Part shown: in pieces, positions 53,119 through 63,900 of the stretch
How positions within the stretch are numbered: the first letter of the stretch is position 1
Layout of the letters: each line of letters opens with the position of its first letter
Assembly (NCBI GenBank): GCA_026391355.1
Contig: JAPLDH010000012.1
Location: 1 to 64,000 of the forward strand
Origin: Bacteroidota bacterium
GTDB taxonomy: Bacteria > Bacteroidota > Bacteroidia > Bacteroidales > FEN-979
Direction: 5' to 3'
Length of the DNA stretch: 64,000 nt
The notes under the pieces: generated by a model
What the model saw: only the letters and a program-made list of their open reading frames with translations
The model's database searches: none
What the model was told of the DNA's origin: nothing
Program-made: the position numbers and the translations under genes

Positions 53119-54456
53119 TTATAATAGCTCATTAGCCAGGTTTGCCAGCTCCGACCTCTCCCCCTTTTCAAGGCGGATATGCGCATAGATCGGATGCTTC
53201 TTAATCTTATCGATAAGATAGGACAACCCGTTGCTCTGGGCATCAAGATAGGGTGTGTCGATCTGGTATATATCGCCTGTGAAGATGATCTTGGTGTTTT
53301 CCCCCGCGCGGGTGATGATTGTCTTTACCTCATGCGGCGTGAGGTTCTGGGCCTCATCCACGATAAAACAGACATTTGATATGCTCCTCCCCCGAATGTA
53401 CGCCAGCGGCGTTATCACCAGTTTCTCATTTTCCACGGCATCGGCAATTACCTTGTACTCCTTATCCTTCTCGTTGTATTGATTCTGGATGAATTTGAGG
53501 TTATCCCAAAGTGGTTCCATGTAAGGGTTCAGCTTTGACTTTATGTCACCGGGAAGGTACCCGATATCCTTGTTGCTGAGCGGTACGACCGGTCGGGCAA
53601 GGTAGATCTGCTTGAAGTTCCTCTTTTGTTCCAGCGCTCCTGCAAGGGCAAGCAGTGTTTTCCCTGTTCCGGCAATGCCCTGCAAGGTTACCAGCTTCAC
53701 CTCAGGGTTCAGGATCGCATGAAAGGCAAAAACCTGTTCGGCGTTCCGTGGTGTAATTTTATAACAGGAGTGCTTTTCGATCTTCTCGATCCGTTCCGTT
53801 GTGGGGTTATAAAAGGTCAGGGCAGAGGTTTTCCCGTTCTTTACGATGAAATAATGGTTTGGTATCGGGTTCTTGATCCCCAGGTAGTCCGGGGGGCAGG
53901 AACCATCAGTATAGATCATATCGATGATGTGTTTCTCCACCCCTTCGATGAGCGTTTTCCCTGCATATAGTGAATCGACATCCTTGATTTTACCGGTTTC
54001 AAAATCCTCGGCCGGGATATTCAGCGATTTGGCTTTCAGCCGGAGATTAATGTCCTTGGTGACGAGTGTCACCTTCTTATCCGGGTTCTCCGACATCATG
54101 ATCAGCGCCGCATTGAGGATCCGGTGGTCGGGTTTGTTCTCTCCGAAGATCTTCACCGCATTCAGTTCGCTTTGCTCGTTCATGACAACCTTGAACTTAC
54201 CCCCTTTGGGCATTCCCAGGGAGATCCACTTTGTGAGGGTGGAGCGGTTGGAGAGCTTATCCATGATCCGTATAAACTCCCGTGCCTCAAAATTGATGGT
54301 ATCATTGCCTTTCTTGAAATCATCCAGCTCCTCAAGCACCGTAATCGGGATGGCCACGTCATTGTCTTCAAAGCTGCGAAGCGCGTTATGATTGTAAAGT
54401 ATTACCGAGGTGTCGAGAACGAATATCTTTTTTTTCCTTGAGTTGGCTTTCAGCAT
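53119..54456 (-). CDS. phoH: PhoH family protein (PIN domain plus ATPase)
   Basis: A 445-residue PhoH2-type protein. N-terminal PIN RNase domain (FVLDTSVILY with Asp15, later acidic residues such as Asp110) and C-terminal PhoH ATPase with P-loop GIAGTGKT (260-267) and Walker B VCFIVDEAQN. Such proteins couple RNA unwinding to cleavage. A decayed copy lies at 11548-11771. The promoter upstream matches the consensus, while that of the copy is mutated. Confidence 0.94.
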   Translation of the reverse strand: MLKANSRKKKIFVLDTSVILYNHNALRSFEDNDVAIPITVLEELDDFKKGNDTINFEAREFIRIMDKLSNRSTLTKWISLGMPKGGKFKVVMNEQSELNAVKIFGENKPDHRILNAALIMMSENPDKKVTLVTKDINLRLKAKSLNIPAEDFETGKIKDVDSLYAGKTLIEGVEKHIIDMIYTDGSCPPDYLGIKNPIPNHYFIVKNGKTSALTFYNPTTERIEKIEKHSCYKITPRNAEQVFAFHAILNPEVKLVTLQGIAGTGKTLLALAGALEQKRNFKQIYLARPVVPLSNKDIGYLPGDIKSKLNPYMEPLWDNLKFIQNQYNEKDKEYKVIADAVENEKLVITPLAYIRGRSISNVCFIVDEAQNLTPHEVKTIITRAGENTKIIFTGDIYQIDTPYLDAQSNGLSYLIDKIKKHPIYAHIRLEKGERSELANLANELL

Positions 54457-54476
54457 AGGGCGGGATTAATACATTT

Positions 54477-54510
54477 CAAAAGTAACGGAGTAAAAGCCGT
54501 TTTTTGCAAA
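54477..54510 (-). promoter_or_regulatory. phoH promoter
   Basis: On the minus strand TTTG (54507-54510), 22-base gap, TACTTTTG (54477-54484), 20 bases before the ATG. Confidence 0.7.
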
Positions 54511-54550
54511 TGGAGGAAGGAAGATATAAACAAGATAGTGTTGAAGAAAT

Positions 54551-54681
54551 TTACCAATTACCATTGACCATTGACCATTTCATTGATCATGTACCATTTA
54601 CCATTGAGTAAATAACTATAGACTAATCCCAAATCTACATTCGTAAATCGTAAATTCAATCTTAAGTCGTAATTCGTAAAT
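54551..54681. repeat. CCATTGA/CCATTTA and TCGTAAAT phrase repeats
   Basis: Tandem ACCATT-type units at 54551-54608, then ATTCGTAAATCGTAAATT-type units at 54638-54681. They fill the 240-base spacer between phoH and the next minus-strand gene; no gene is seen there. Confidence 0.7.
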
Positions 54682-54698
54682 CTCTTTACTATCCAACC

Positions 54699-56780
54699 TT
54701 ACAGGACGATCACCTTATGGATCTCCAAGCTGCTCCTGGTTTGGATCTTCAGGAAATAGACCCCCGGGGGGAGATCTGTAACATCGATATCAAACTGACT
54801 GACATTCCTGAGTGTTCTTCGGATCATTTGTTTTCCATCTGCGGATAAGATTCCGACTGTTATTTCCTGAGGAAATCCGATATTATCTATAATGGTAACC
54901 TTGTCATTAGCAGGGTTAGGATAAACCGTGAAGGTTGCTTGGGAAGAGGGGTGTTCCTGGGCGAAAACAGCTCCTGAACCTCCGTTTTCGGTATATAATA
55001 TAGTCCCTCCTGTCCCAGCCACATATCCATGGTGAGCATCGGTAAAACAGATGGCAAAAAAGTTAGCCCCGGTCCCGCTTTCTGACCTTTCCCAGTTCTG
55101 GCCTCCGTCAGTGGTTATTAAGATTGTACCTGTATTCCCGCAAGCAAAACCCGTATTCACATCCGTAAAGCAAATGGAAAATAACCAATCCCCGACGCCG
55201 GTCGTCAGAAGGGTCCAGGATGCACCACCATCGCTGGTTTTCACGATGGTTCCGTTATTCCCTGCAGCATAACCGATCATGGCACTTGGAAAGCACACGG
55301 AATTCAGGGTGTCGTTTGTTGCAGTGGCCATTGTTTCCCAGTTTGCCCCTGAATTGGTCGTTCTCAGGATAACACCATAACTCCCGACTGCAAAACCGGT
55401 ATTGTTGTTGGTAAAACAGATCGAATTCAGATCCAGGTTTGTCCCGCTTATCATCGGGGTCCATATGGAGCCTCCATTCACTGTCTTCAGGATAATACCG
55501 GATGCACCTGTAATATACCCTGTACTCTCATCATTAAAAGTTACAGAAAAAAGATGATTGGTGTCTCCAATCGGGAGTGTGTTCCACGTTGCACCTTCAT
55601 CAACTGTTTTCAGGATCGTTCCTCTGTCGCCCACAGCATAACCTGTGCTGAGGATAGGAAAGTTGACCGAATGCAACCGGTTATTAACAGTGATCAGTTG
55701 TGTCCAGTATGTGCCGGCATCTTCCGTTTTAATGATAACTCCCTGGTGTTGGCCGTCGTATCTCCAACCGCTTACTGCATAACCCGTCTTGGATGTCGGG
55801 AAGTACAAGGAGGAGAATACCTTGTCAGTTACACTAAAGGATAAAGGTGTCCAGGTGGTGCCTGCATCGACGGTTTTGTAAATGGTCCCGAGTGAACCTG
55901 CAAAATAACCTGTCATCCCTGTATTCGATACCGGGAAGTAGATCGAATTCACTACTTCTCCCTTCCCCGTAATGAAAGTAGTCCAGGTACCACCTCCGTC
56001 CACGGTTTTTACAATTTTCCCTCCATAGCTACCGGCATACCCCGTATTGGAGCCGGTAAAAAAGATTGAAAAATATTTTCCTAATTTCATCAGTGTCCAG
56101 CTTGTTCCTCCGTTTGTCGTTTTGAAGATGCCATCATCCCCTGCAACATAGCCTGTATCCGCATCTGTAAAGCACATTGAATTAAACCCATAGAGACTGC
56201 CTGTTGACTGGATCGTCCATGTGGTGCCGCCATCCGTGGTCTTCAGCACCTTCCCGGCATTGGTCGCGGCATATCCGGTTAACGGATCCGGAAAATCAAT
56301 GGAGAGGATGCACATTAATGATCCAGTTATAGTCGGAGTCCATGTCTGACCCGCATCGGTGGTCTTGAGAATAATCCCTGACGAGTATTCATTGCATCCT
56401 CCAATATAACCAGTATTGCCGTCTGTGAAAAAAACCGATCTGGAATAAAATGGTGCGATTGACAAAGGTGTCCAGTTTGTTCCGCCATCCGTGGTTTTTA
56501 TGGCTTTGAAATTTCCCACTGCATACCCTGTCACTGCATCCAGAAAAAATACCGAAGAAAAAGGTGATGTCGTTCCTGACTGCAATTGGATCCATGAGGC
56601 ACCCTCGTCGATGGTCTTAAGGATAGTACCGTGTTCGCCGACGAGGTATCCTGGACCGGCAGGCAGGAAGCAGGCTGCGTCAAGGGAATTCCCTTGTGGC
56701 AAAGGATTTTGCCAGCTCCACTGAGCAAATCCTGACGAAAATGCCAGGATCAGGCAAAGCAAAAGGTATATTTTTTTCAT
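54699..56780 (-). CDS. T9SS-secreted YCF48/BNR-repeat protein
   Basis: A 693-residue exported protein: signal peptide about 1-19, then about 14 repeats of roughly 42 residues with the pattern GTIxKTxDGGxxWT and DxNTGYxxG, forming one or two beta-propellers of the YCF48/BNR type. The last about 85 residues (FTVYPNPANDKVTII ... LPPGVYFLKIQTRSS) are a T9SS type A sorting domain. It is a likely surface or matrix protein; ligand unknown. Same architecture as the 416-residue protein at 26985-28235. Confidence 0.87.
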   Translation of the reverse strand: MKKIYLLLCLILAFSSGFAQWSWQNPLPQGNSLDAACFLPAGPGYLVGEHGTILKTIDEGASWIQLQSGTTSPFSSVFFLDAVTGYAVGNFKAIKTTDGGTNWTPLSIAPFYSRSVFFTDGNTGYIGGCNEYSSGIILKTTDAGQTWTPTITGSLMCILSIDFPDPLTGYAATNAGKVLKTTDGGTTWTIQSTGSLYGFNSMCFTDADTGYVAGDDGIFKTTNGGTSWTLMKLGKYFSIFFTGSNTGYAGSYGGKIVKTVDGGGTWTTFITGKGEVVNSIYFPVSNTGMTGYFAGSLGTIYKTVDAGTTWTPLSFSVTDKVFSSLYFPTSKTGYAVSGWRYDGQHQGVIIKTEDAGTYWTQLITVNNRLHSVNFPILSTGYAVGDRGTILKTVDEGATWNTLPIGDTNHLFSVTFNDESTGYITGASGIILKTVNGGSIWTPMISGTNLDLNSICFTNNNTGFAVGSYGVILRTTNSGANWETMATATNDTLNSVCFPSAMIGYAAGNNGTIVKTSDGGASWTLLTTGVGDWLFSICFTDVNTGFACGNTGTILITTDGGQNWERSESGTGANFFAICFTDAHHGYVAGTGGTILYTENGGSGAVFAQEHPSSQATFTVYPNPANDKVTIIDNIGFPQEITVGILSADGKQMIRRTLRNVSQFDIDVTDLPPGVYFLKIQTRSSLEIHKVIVL

Positions 56781-56844
56781 ATGAATAGTGTATTGATATA
56801 ATGAATAATATAGTGGATTGAAAGGTTTTGCGTTGTAACTCCCT

Positions 56845-56876
56845 CAAAGGTACGATCTGAAAAAGGCGAATGCAAA
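56845..56876 (-). promoter_or_regulatory. Promoter for the BNR-repeat protein
   Basis: On the minus strand TTTG (56873-56876), 20-base gap, TACCTTTG (56845-56852). Leader about 60 bases. Confidence 0.75.
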
Positions 56877-56880
56877 TTTT

Positions 56881-57040
56881 ATTTACCATTTACCTATGAC
56901 AATTTCCCATTTTATTGCCCATTTACTATTTACCATTGACAGGGGATCGTTTTCATATTTCGTTTAAATTTGGATCTACAATTTTCAGTAAACAACCAAA
57001 ACTCTACTCACCAGCTCACCATCTAACCAATTCACAAGCT
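56881..57040. repeat. Phrase repeats between divergent genes
   Basis: ATTTACCATTTACC-type units (56881-56942) and CTCACCAGCTCACCA-type units (57008-57040). A -7-like TAAATTTG at 56965-56972 could serve the EFR1 gene (ATG 57045). Confidence 0.6.
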
Positions 57041-57044
57041 AACT

Positions 57045-58106
57045 ATGATCCCTGAACATCTCACCATTTATTTCTTCTCCGGTACGGGTAATGCGCGCGC
57101 AGTTGCCGGGTGGGTTTGCGAGGAAGCAGCTCGAAGGAACATTTCCACAATGATAATGGATCTTGGCAAAACCGACAGGAAACATATTATGCCTCCTCAA
57201 CCCGGATCGATGATCGGATTTATCTCTCCCACTCATGGCTTCAACTATCCGCCGGTGATGATAAAATTCATTGCCCGGTTTCCACGTTCACGGGGGAATA
57301 CTGTATTTCTGATGAATACACGGGCCGGGATGAAACTTTCACGATGGTTCCTGCCGGGACTCAGCGGCCTCGCCCTTTGGATGGCAGCGCTGATACTACT
57401 TATCAAGGGATATAAAATCGCCGGATTACGTTCCATTGATATGCCCTCAAACTGGATCTCGGTTCATCCGGGGTTAAAGGAACAGGTAGTGAAATCGATG
57501 TTCGCCCGCTGCAAGCGGATCACCACCACCTTTGCTGCCAAAATTCTGGAAGGCAAAAAAGCCCTTACGGCATTCCGCGATATTGTGCAGGATCTGCTCA
57601 TCGCACCCATCAGTATCGGGTACTATTTTGTCGGGAGGTTCATCTTTGCCAAGTCGTTCTATGCCGGTGAAAATTGTGATAATTGCGATCTCTGCATCAA
57701 CCACTGCCCCGTAAAGGCGATACTTAAAGTGGATGGTCGTCCGTTCTGGTCTTATCGTTGTGAGAGTTGCATGAGATGCATGAACGAATGCCCCAAACGC
57801 GCAATTCAAACCGCCCACGGATATGTCATCGGAGCCATGTGCCTGTTTAATATGGTAGTGGTGATTTATTTCTGGCAGACCGTCGCACAGGTCATCACTC
57901 TTCCCTTGGATAACAGATGGATCAAACTGCTTGTCACCCTCACGGGCTGGTTCCTCAGCTTCCTTACCATGGTGATCACCTACCGCGTATTTCACTACCT
58001 GCTCCGGGTTCCGGTGCTGCGTGAGATTTTTTACTATACCTCCATCACGCGGTTCAGGTTCTGGCGACGTTACAAAGCCAGGGCGAATATGAGAATAAGT
58101 GAATGA
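57045..58106 (+). CDS. EFR1-family ferredoxin (flavodoxin-like plus two 4Fe-4S sites)
   Basis: A 353-residue protein. The N-terminus has a flavodoxin-type FMN loop (FFSGTGNARA, about 10-19). Two 4Fe-4S motifs follow: CDNCDLCINHCPVKAI (about 206-221) and CESCMRCMNECPKRAI (about 235-250). Hydrophobic segments (about 105-130, 262-285, 295-320) suggest membrane association, which is unusual for plain EFR1 proteins. It probably shuttles electrons at the membrane; partner unknown. No operon neighbour with an obvious redox role. Confidence 0.83.
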   Translation: MIPEHLTIYFFSGTGNARAVAGWVCEEAARRNISTMIMDLGKTDRKHIMPPQPGSMIGFISPTHGFNYPPVMIKFIARFPRSRGNTVFLMNTRAGMKLSRWFLPGLSGLALWMAALILLIKGYKIAGLRSIDMPSNWISVHPGLKEQVVKSMFARCKRITTTFAAKILEGKKALTAFRDIVQDLLIAPISIGYYFVGRFIFAKSFYAGENCDNCDLCINHCPVKAILKVDGRPFWSYRCESCMRCMNECPKRAIQTAHGYVIGAMCLFNMVVVIYFWQTVAQVITLPLDNRWIKLLVTLTGWFLSFLTMVITYRVFHYLLRVPVLREIFYYTSITRFRFWRRYKARANMRISE

Positions 58107-58156
58107 CGAGTGACGAATAATGTTGTTCAGTTTTCATTGTTCATTATTCGTTTTTT

Positions 58157-58241
58157 ACCACAGATTACACAGGATTACACAGATTATCACAACAATTCAA
58201 CAATTCCAACTCACCAACTCACCAACTCACCAATTCACCAG
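58157..58241. repeat. CACAGATTACACAG and ACTCACCA phrase repeats
   Basis: CACAGATTACACAGGATTAC-type units at 58159-58185 and tandem ACTCACCA units at 58208-58241. The spacer to 58373 holds no credible gene. Confidence 0.7.
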
Positions 58242-58361
58242 ATGATCCCTAACACCCAAACACAGCCTCTTTCACAGGGTGCAGCTCCCAGGAATAGCAA
58301 TTTGTATGTGCATCCCCATGGCCGTATAAGGGTTAATATGAGCGGACAAATAAAAAAAAAG

Positions 58362-58369
58362 TATTTTTG
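58362..58369 (+). promoter_or_regulatory. -7 box TATTTTTG close to the YncE/phosphoesterase start
   Basis: TATTTTTG ends five bases before the ATG at 58374, so the message would be nearly leaderless, or a later ATG (58434) is used. Confidence 0.4.
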
Positions 58370-58373
58370 AGTC

Positions 58374-60857
58374 ATGAAACTCACAACGCCAACATCCCGC
58401 CAACTTCAGCAAATCCGCCCGGCTTTTATCCCCATGATCATCGGGGTCATCCTGTTATTCATGATATTTCCGGTCCGGGCGCAAACGAAACCGGGTGAGT
58501 ATAAAAAAATAACCTTACCCAACGGCTGGAGTCTGAGTCCAGCCGGAGAACAGATCCCATTGGGGGATCTTCCGCTCAACATTGCCGTTACGTCTGATTT
58601 GAAATATGCAGCGGTCACAAACAATGGCCAGAGCACTCAATCCATTCAACTCATCAGCATCAGGGACCAGAAACTGCTCGATACATATGTAGTCGGGAAA
58701 TCATGGCTGGGGCTGGTGTTCAGCGATGATGGCAAAAGACTTTATGCGTCGGGTGGAAACGACAATTGGATATTGCGGTTTGGCATCCTGAAACAAAAGC
58801 TGGTTTGCCTCGATACGTTTAACCTTGGTGAGCCCTGGCCTGTTAAAATTTCCGTTGCAGGGATTGCAGTTGATGAAGCCAGGCACCGCCTGTATGCAGT
58901 AACCAAAGAGAATGATTCTCTTTATATCCTGAACACAGAAACAAAAAAGATCCTCAAACAAATTCCCCTCAGTGGTGAGGGATATACCTGTCTTTTATCA
59001 CCTGATAAAAAGTACCTCTATTGCAGTTGCTGGGGTTGCGATGCAATCGTGATCTTTAATACAGGAACGTTGTTAATGGAAGGAAGCATCCCTGTGGGCG
59101 ATAATCCAAATGATATGGTCATCGATAAAAAAGGCAGATTTCTTTTTGTGGCCAATGCGAATGACAACTCAGTTTCCGTGATCGACCTTTCGCGAAAGAC
59201 GGTAACCGAAACCCTTAATTGTGCGCTTTATCCGGTCGCGCCTGCAGGATCGACCACGAACAGCGTTGCCCTGAGCCAGGATGACCGGACACTTTATGTG
59301 GCCAATGCCGATAACAATTGCCTTGCACTTTTTGATGTAACCAACCCCGGTCACAGCAATGGATTGGGATTTATCCCGGCAGGATGGTATCCAACCTGTG
59401 TAAGGGTTGCAGGTCAGAAAATACTGGTGGCAAATGGCAAAGGAGGCTCTTCACTTCCCAATCCCGGTGGGCCCAATCCTGTTCAGAAAACGTACCGGGT
59501 TGACCACCAGAAGGGCGATCCCAAAAAGGCCGAGGAAGAACAATACATCGGTGGTCTTTTCAAAGGCACACTGAGCGTGATCTCTTCGCCAGACAAATCG
59601 AAACTTGCTGAATGGACGCTGCAGGTCTATGCAAATACCCCGTACAACAAGGAAACCGAAATACAGGCGCACGGCCTGTCCGGGAATCCGGTTCCACGCA
59701 AAGCAGGAGAGATATCACCCATCCGGTATGTATTTTATGTTATAAAGGAAAACAGAACCTACGACCAGGTATTGGGTGATATGCCCCAGGGAAATGGGGA
59801 TACCTCCCTGGTTCTGTTCGGTGAAAAGTACACGCCTAATCAGCATGCCATTGCTTCTGAATTTATATTGCTCGATAATTTTTATGTGGATGGGGAGGTG
59901 AGCGCCGACGGGCATAACTGGAGCCTTGGCGCCTATGCCACCGACTATCTTGAGAAAAACTGGCCTACCAGTTATGGTGGTCGTGGCGGCAGCTATGATG
60001 CGGAAGGAACACGCGAAATAGCCAACAACAAAAATGGGTTCATCTGGGATTACTGTAAAAGATCCGGTGTTACATACAGAACCTACGGTGAATTTGCAGA
60101 TGATTACAAGGCCAATATTCCCGTGCTCGAAGGACATTTCTGCAAATACTATACGAGCTGGGACCAGAAAGTGATGGATACCACACGCTTCAGGCAGTGG
60201 AAGCGCGATTTCGACTCCCTTCTATCCATCAACCAGCTTCCCCAACTGAATACCCTTCGCTTCATCAACGATCATACGGAAGGCATGCGGATTGGCCGTC
60301 CTACGCCCTTTGCCGAAGTGGCGGATAATGACCTGGCCGTGGGTTTATTCATCGAATACCTGAGCAAAAGTCCGATCTGGAAGGAGTGTGCCATTTTCAT
60401 CGTGGAAGACGACGCCCAGAACGGCCCCGATCATGTTGACGCCCACCGGAGTACCGGCTTTGTTGCAGGGGGATTCGTAAAATCTGCCTTTGTTGATCAT
60501 ACTCCCTATTCGACCTCCTCCTTCCTGCGGACAATAGAACTGATCCTGGGACTGCCACCCATGAGCCAGTATGACGCTGCGGCTGAACCCTTGTGGCGTT
60601 GTTTTGATGCATCGGCCAATCACCCTGCTTTTAAAGCCAGACCTCCGCAAACCGATCTTTTCGAAATGAATACAGCCTTCAATGAATGGCAACGGAAAAG
60701 TGAGGAGTTCAATTTCGGCCGGGAAGACCGTGCCCCCGACCAGGAACTCAACGAGGTGATATGGGTGGCATGCAGAGGCACCGTTAAGCATTGCCCTGCA
60801 CCGGTTCATGCTGCATTTCTTTTTAACACAGATTCCACAAATAACACAGATAAATAA
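58374..60857 (+). CDS. YncE-type beta-propeller / alkaline-phosphatase-like phosphoesterase fusion
   Basis: An 827-residue exported protein: signal segment (about 15-37, cleavage near VRAQT), an N-terminal YVTN/YncE-like seven-bladed propeller (about 60-365, NPNDMVIDKKGRFLFVANANDN split, and similar blades), then a phosphoesterase domain (about 440-780) with FYVIKENRTYDQVLG, NFYVDGEVSADGHNW, FIVEDDAQNGPDHVDAHR. This resembles 'bifunctional YncE/alkaline phosphatase family' proteins that hydrolyse phosphate esters or phospholipids. The last about 10 codons (NTDSTNNTDK) are encoded by an intergenic repeat phrase. Confidence 0.88.
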   Translation: MKLTTPTSRQLQQIRPAFIPMIIGVILLFMIFPVRAQTKPGEYKKITLPNGWSLSPAGEQIPLGDLPLNIAVTSDLKYAAVTNNGQSTQSIQLISIRDQKLLDTYVVGKSWLGLVFSDDGKRLYASGGNDNWILRFGILKQKLVCLDTFNLGEPWPVKISVAGIAVDEARHRLYAVTKENDSLYILNTETKKILKQIPLSGEGYTCLLSPDKKYLYCSCWGCDAIVIFNTGTLLMEGSIPVGDNPNDMVIDKKGRFLFVANANDNSVSVIDLSRKTVTETLNCALYPVAPAGSTTNSVALSQDDRTLYVANADNNCLALFDVTNPGHSNGLGFIPAGWYPTCVRVAGQKILVANGKGGSSLPNPGGPNPVQKTYRVDHQKGDPKKAEEEQYIGGLFKGTLSVISSPDKSKLAEWTLQVYANTPYNKETEIQAHGLSGNPVPRKAGEISPIRYVFYVIKENRTYDQVLGDMPQGNGDTSLVLFGEKYTPNQHAIASEFILLDNFYVDGEVSADGHNWSLGAYATDYLEKNWPTSYGGRGGSYDAEGTREIANNKNGFIWDYCKRSGVTYRTYGEFADDYKANIPVLEGHFCKYYTSWDQKVMDTTRFRQWKRDFDSLLSINQLPQLNTLRFINDHTEGMRIGRPTPFAEVADNDLAVGLFIEYLSKSPIWKECAIFIVEDDAQNGPDHVDAHRSTGFVAGGFVKSAFVDHTPYSTSSFLRTIELILGLPPMSQYDAAAEPLWRCFDASANHPAFKARPPQTDLFEMNTAFNEWQRKSEEFNFGREDRAPDQELNEVIWVACRGTVKHCPAPVHAAFLFNTDSTNNTDK

Positions 60858-60920
60858 AATTTCAATCAACGCGAATACTAAGTAATTTTTTCTGTGTAAT
60901 CTGTGAAATCCGTGGTAAGT
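60831..60920. repeat. CACAGATT phrase arms spanning a gene end
   Basis: Left arm AACACAGATTCC..AACACAGAT (60833-60852) codes for the last residues of the phosphoesterase. The inverted right arm TCTGTGTAATCTGTGAAATC and on is at 60891-60917. Same phrase at 58159-58185. Confidence 0.75.
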
Positions 60921-60961
60921 TTTTTCTCTGTCGGAATTAACATTTATTTTCTTAATTTTAG

Positions 60962-63900
60962 ATGCTGAAATTCAGTTCTCTCACCCCTATGATAGAACAC
61001 TTAAGATTTGTTGGTTTTCCCTGGTTAAACCTTGGCCTGGCAGTAGTTTTTTTGCTTCTTTCAAGCGCATCAGTTTTTGGTTATGTCAATTATCTCAGCA
61101 CATCCGGAGACGATCCTTCCTGTTCAAAGGAAATGGTTATTGATTCTATCCGTTGTAAAAATCTCCCGGATGCCTCCATTGCAAAATTTGCCCGTTTCGA
61201 TCATTCCGATTATGAATACGATTATTATTACCTGAAATTATCCATGTTGCATGCCGGTTCTGAGCGATCCGGATTTTACGAAGGCGCGAGAGGTATGGAT
61301 ATCTACATCACAGATAAACGTGATATTCCGAATGATTCTGCTCTTTTTACCACAAGGATAAAGGAGAAGAATCAGTTCTTATCAAGATTGGCTGATTTGT
61401 ATGAGAATGCCAAAAATGGAAAACCATTCCATGACAGTGCTGAACAACCCCAAAATGAAGAAAATTCAGGCCTCTTAAGCACGGTTGAAAATAACCGGTA
61501 CAATCCGGACAGTCCCATGGATGTTTCATTGTTTTGTGATGGCGCCCAGGTGGCATGTTCCAATAATGTATATACATTTCCTGCAGGAACAACCGGTCAG
61601 GCACCACCTGCTGTGAATAACTATCCGAATTATGGTTGCCTGGGCACTGAACCCTGCCCCGCATGGTTTTATATGCAGGTTGGGGTTGCGGGTGATATCA
61701 TCATCTTTATCCAGCAAAGCGGGGGTCATGATGTGGACTTTATCTGCTGGGGACCATTTACCAGCCTTACCGATGGTTGCGGTACAGGGCTGACAGGAAC
61801 CTGCACTAAAAATGGTTCACCTCCTCCTACTTGCTGTAATAATAACAGCACCGGATGTACTGCTTTCTACCCGAGAGGAAATATCACGGACTGCAGTTAT
61901 TCACCTAACTCAACCGAAACCTGTCATATTCTGAACGCCCAGGTAGGTGAAATCTATATCCTGCTGCTCACAAATTTCAGTCAGCAACCGGGTACGATCA
62001 CTTTTTCCCAGACGGGAGGTACCGGAGTTACAAACTGCAATATTGTAGTCCATTGTTCGATCATCACAATGACCACCAACACCTCGGCTTGCAGCAGTCT
62101 GACAAATACCTATTCCGTTTCCGGGAACATCGAATTCAGCAATCCCCCAACCACAGGCACACTGACAATTACCGATATCACTGCTGCACCACCAGTATCT
62201 CAAACGCTTTTCCCTCCTTTTGTCAGTCCATTGGCTTATACACTTCCAAATGTTCCCTGTGATGGATTGGTGCATACCTTATCGGCCATCTTTTCCGACA
62301 GTACAGCTTGTACCCTGACCAAAATTTACACAGCTCCACCTCCAAGTTGTCCCGAGGCACAACTGAGTGGCGGAGGGGAGATTTGTAATGATGGTACCAG
62401 CACAGCAAATGTTACCATCACTTTTACAGGAACCGGACCTTTCGATTTTACCTATGCGATCAATGGTATTCCGCAGACACCGGTTACGGGTTTCAATGGT
62501 CCTTTTCCATATGTAATGGCAACAAATATCCCGGGAACCTATACCCTCGTCTCTCTTTCCAATGCAGCATGCCTTGGTCCCGGTACAATTGCCGGAAGTG
62601 CAGTTGTAATTGTTGATCCATTGCCTGTACCTTCCATCACGGGAAATGCTGTGGTTTGTTCGGGTTCAGCAAGTAATGTCTATACTACCGAACCCGGCAA
62701 ACAGAATTACATCTGGACCATTTCACCCGGTGGAACTCCTACGACGGGAGGAACAGTAAATGACAATACCGTTACTATAACCTGGGATGCAGCAGGAATC
62801 AAGACGGTATCGGTTAATTATACCAATTCATACGGATGTCATGCGGCAACCCCCACAGTGTATAATGTCCTCGTAAACCCGATGCCTCAGATCACAAATG
62901 CTGCAGACAACACCGTTTGCTCCGGAACCACAATCAATATTGTTCCGGTTTCAAATGTCGCCGGAACTGCATTTAGCTGGATAGTTTCCGGCAGCTCACT
63001 CAATGTAACCGGTTTTTTTGCGGGCAGCGGGAACAGCATCAACGATCAATTGGTGAATACCGGATTCAATATCGAAACCGTTACCTACTTTGTGACTCCG
63101 GTTGCCACTGGCTGTACCGGAAGTGTTGCAACTTTTATGGTAACCGTTAATCCAGTTCCGGACATCTACTTTGCACCGGATGGGGAGGCCATCTGTACAC
63201 AGCAGACAACCAACATTCATATCCTGTCGCATGTCACAGGATCAACATTCACATGGATAGCATTGCCCAGTTCTGTGAACCTTTCCGGCTTTTCGCCGGG
63301 AAACGGCGACCACATCATTCAAACCCTTTCAAATTCAGGGAGCACCATCGAAACAGTAACCTATACGGTATCTGCCAATGCTAATGGTTGTCCATCGGTG
63401 ACCTTCCCCAACGTGGTGGTGACAGTCAATCCAAAACCAATAATCACAAACAGTGTAACAACTTTCCAGATCTGTAACAATACATCTACAGACATTGTAC
63501 TTCAGTCAAGTGTAACGGGTTCAACCTTTGACTGGACAGCAACAGGGAGCTCGTCAAACCTGTCGGGTTACAGTGTTGGAATCGGGTCAACCATTATTCA
63601 GACACTTCAAAACAGCGGGTTTACTTATGAAACCGTAACCTATTTTGTGACCCCACATGCAAACGGCTGCACTGGCAATCTGGTCAATTTCATGGTCACT
63701 GTCGTTCCTGTTGCAGATGTTTACTTTAATCCCGCTTCAGAAGCCTTCTGTTCTAACCATCAATCTAACATACAAATCTTATCACATGTATCAGGATCAA
63801 CATTTTCGTGGACATGCACCGGAAGTTCTGCCAATGTATCAGGATTCTCTCCGGGCAGCGGAAATCTGATCCAGCAAACATTGATCAATTCCGGTTATGT

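Noticed and set aside
57474-57995. 173-residue open frame on the minus strand inside the EFR1 gene
   Set aside because: It is opposite a well-supported gene with two ferredoxin motifs and shows no signal, motif or promoter of its own.
58110-58370. 86-residue open frame before the YncE/phosphoesterase gene
   Set aside because: It is built almost entirely from phrase repeats (ACTCACCA, CACAGATT), so the peptide is an artefact.
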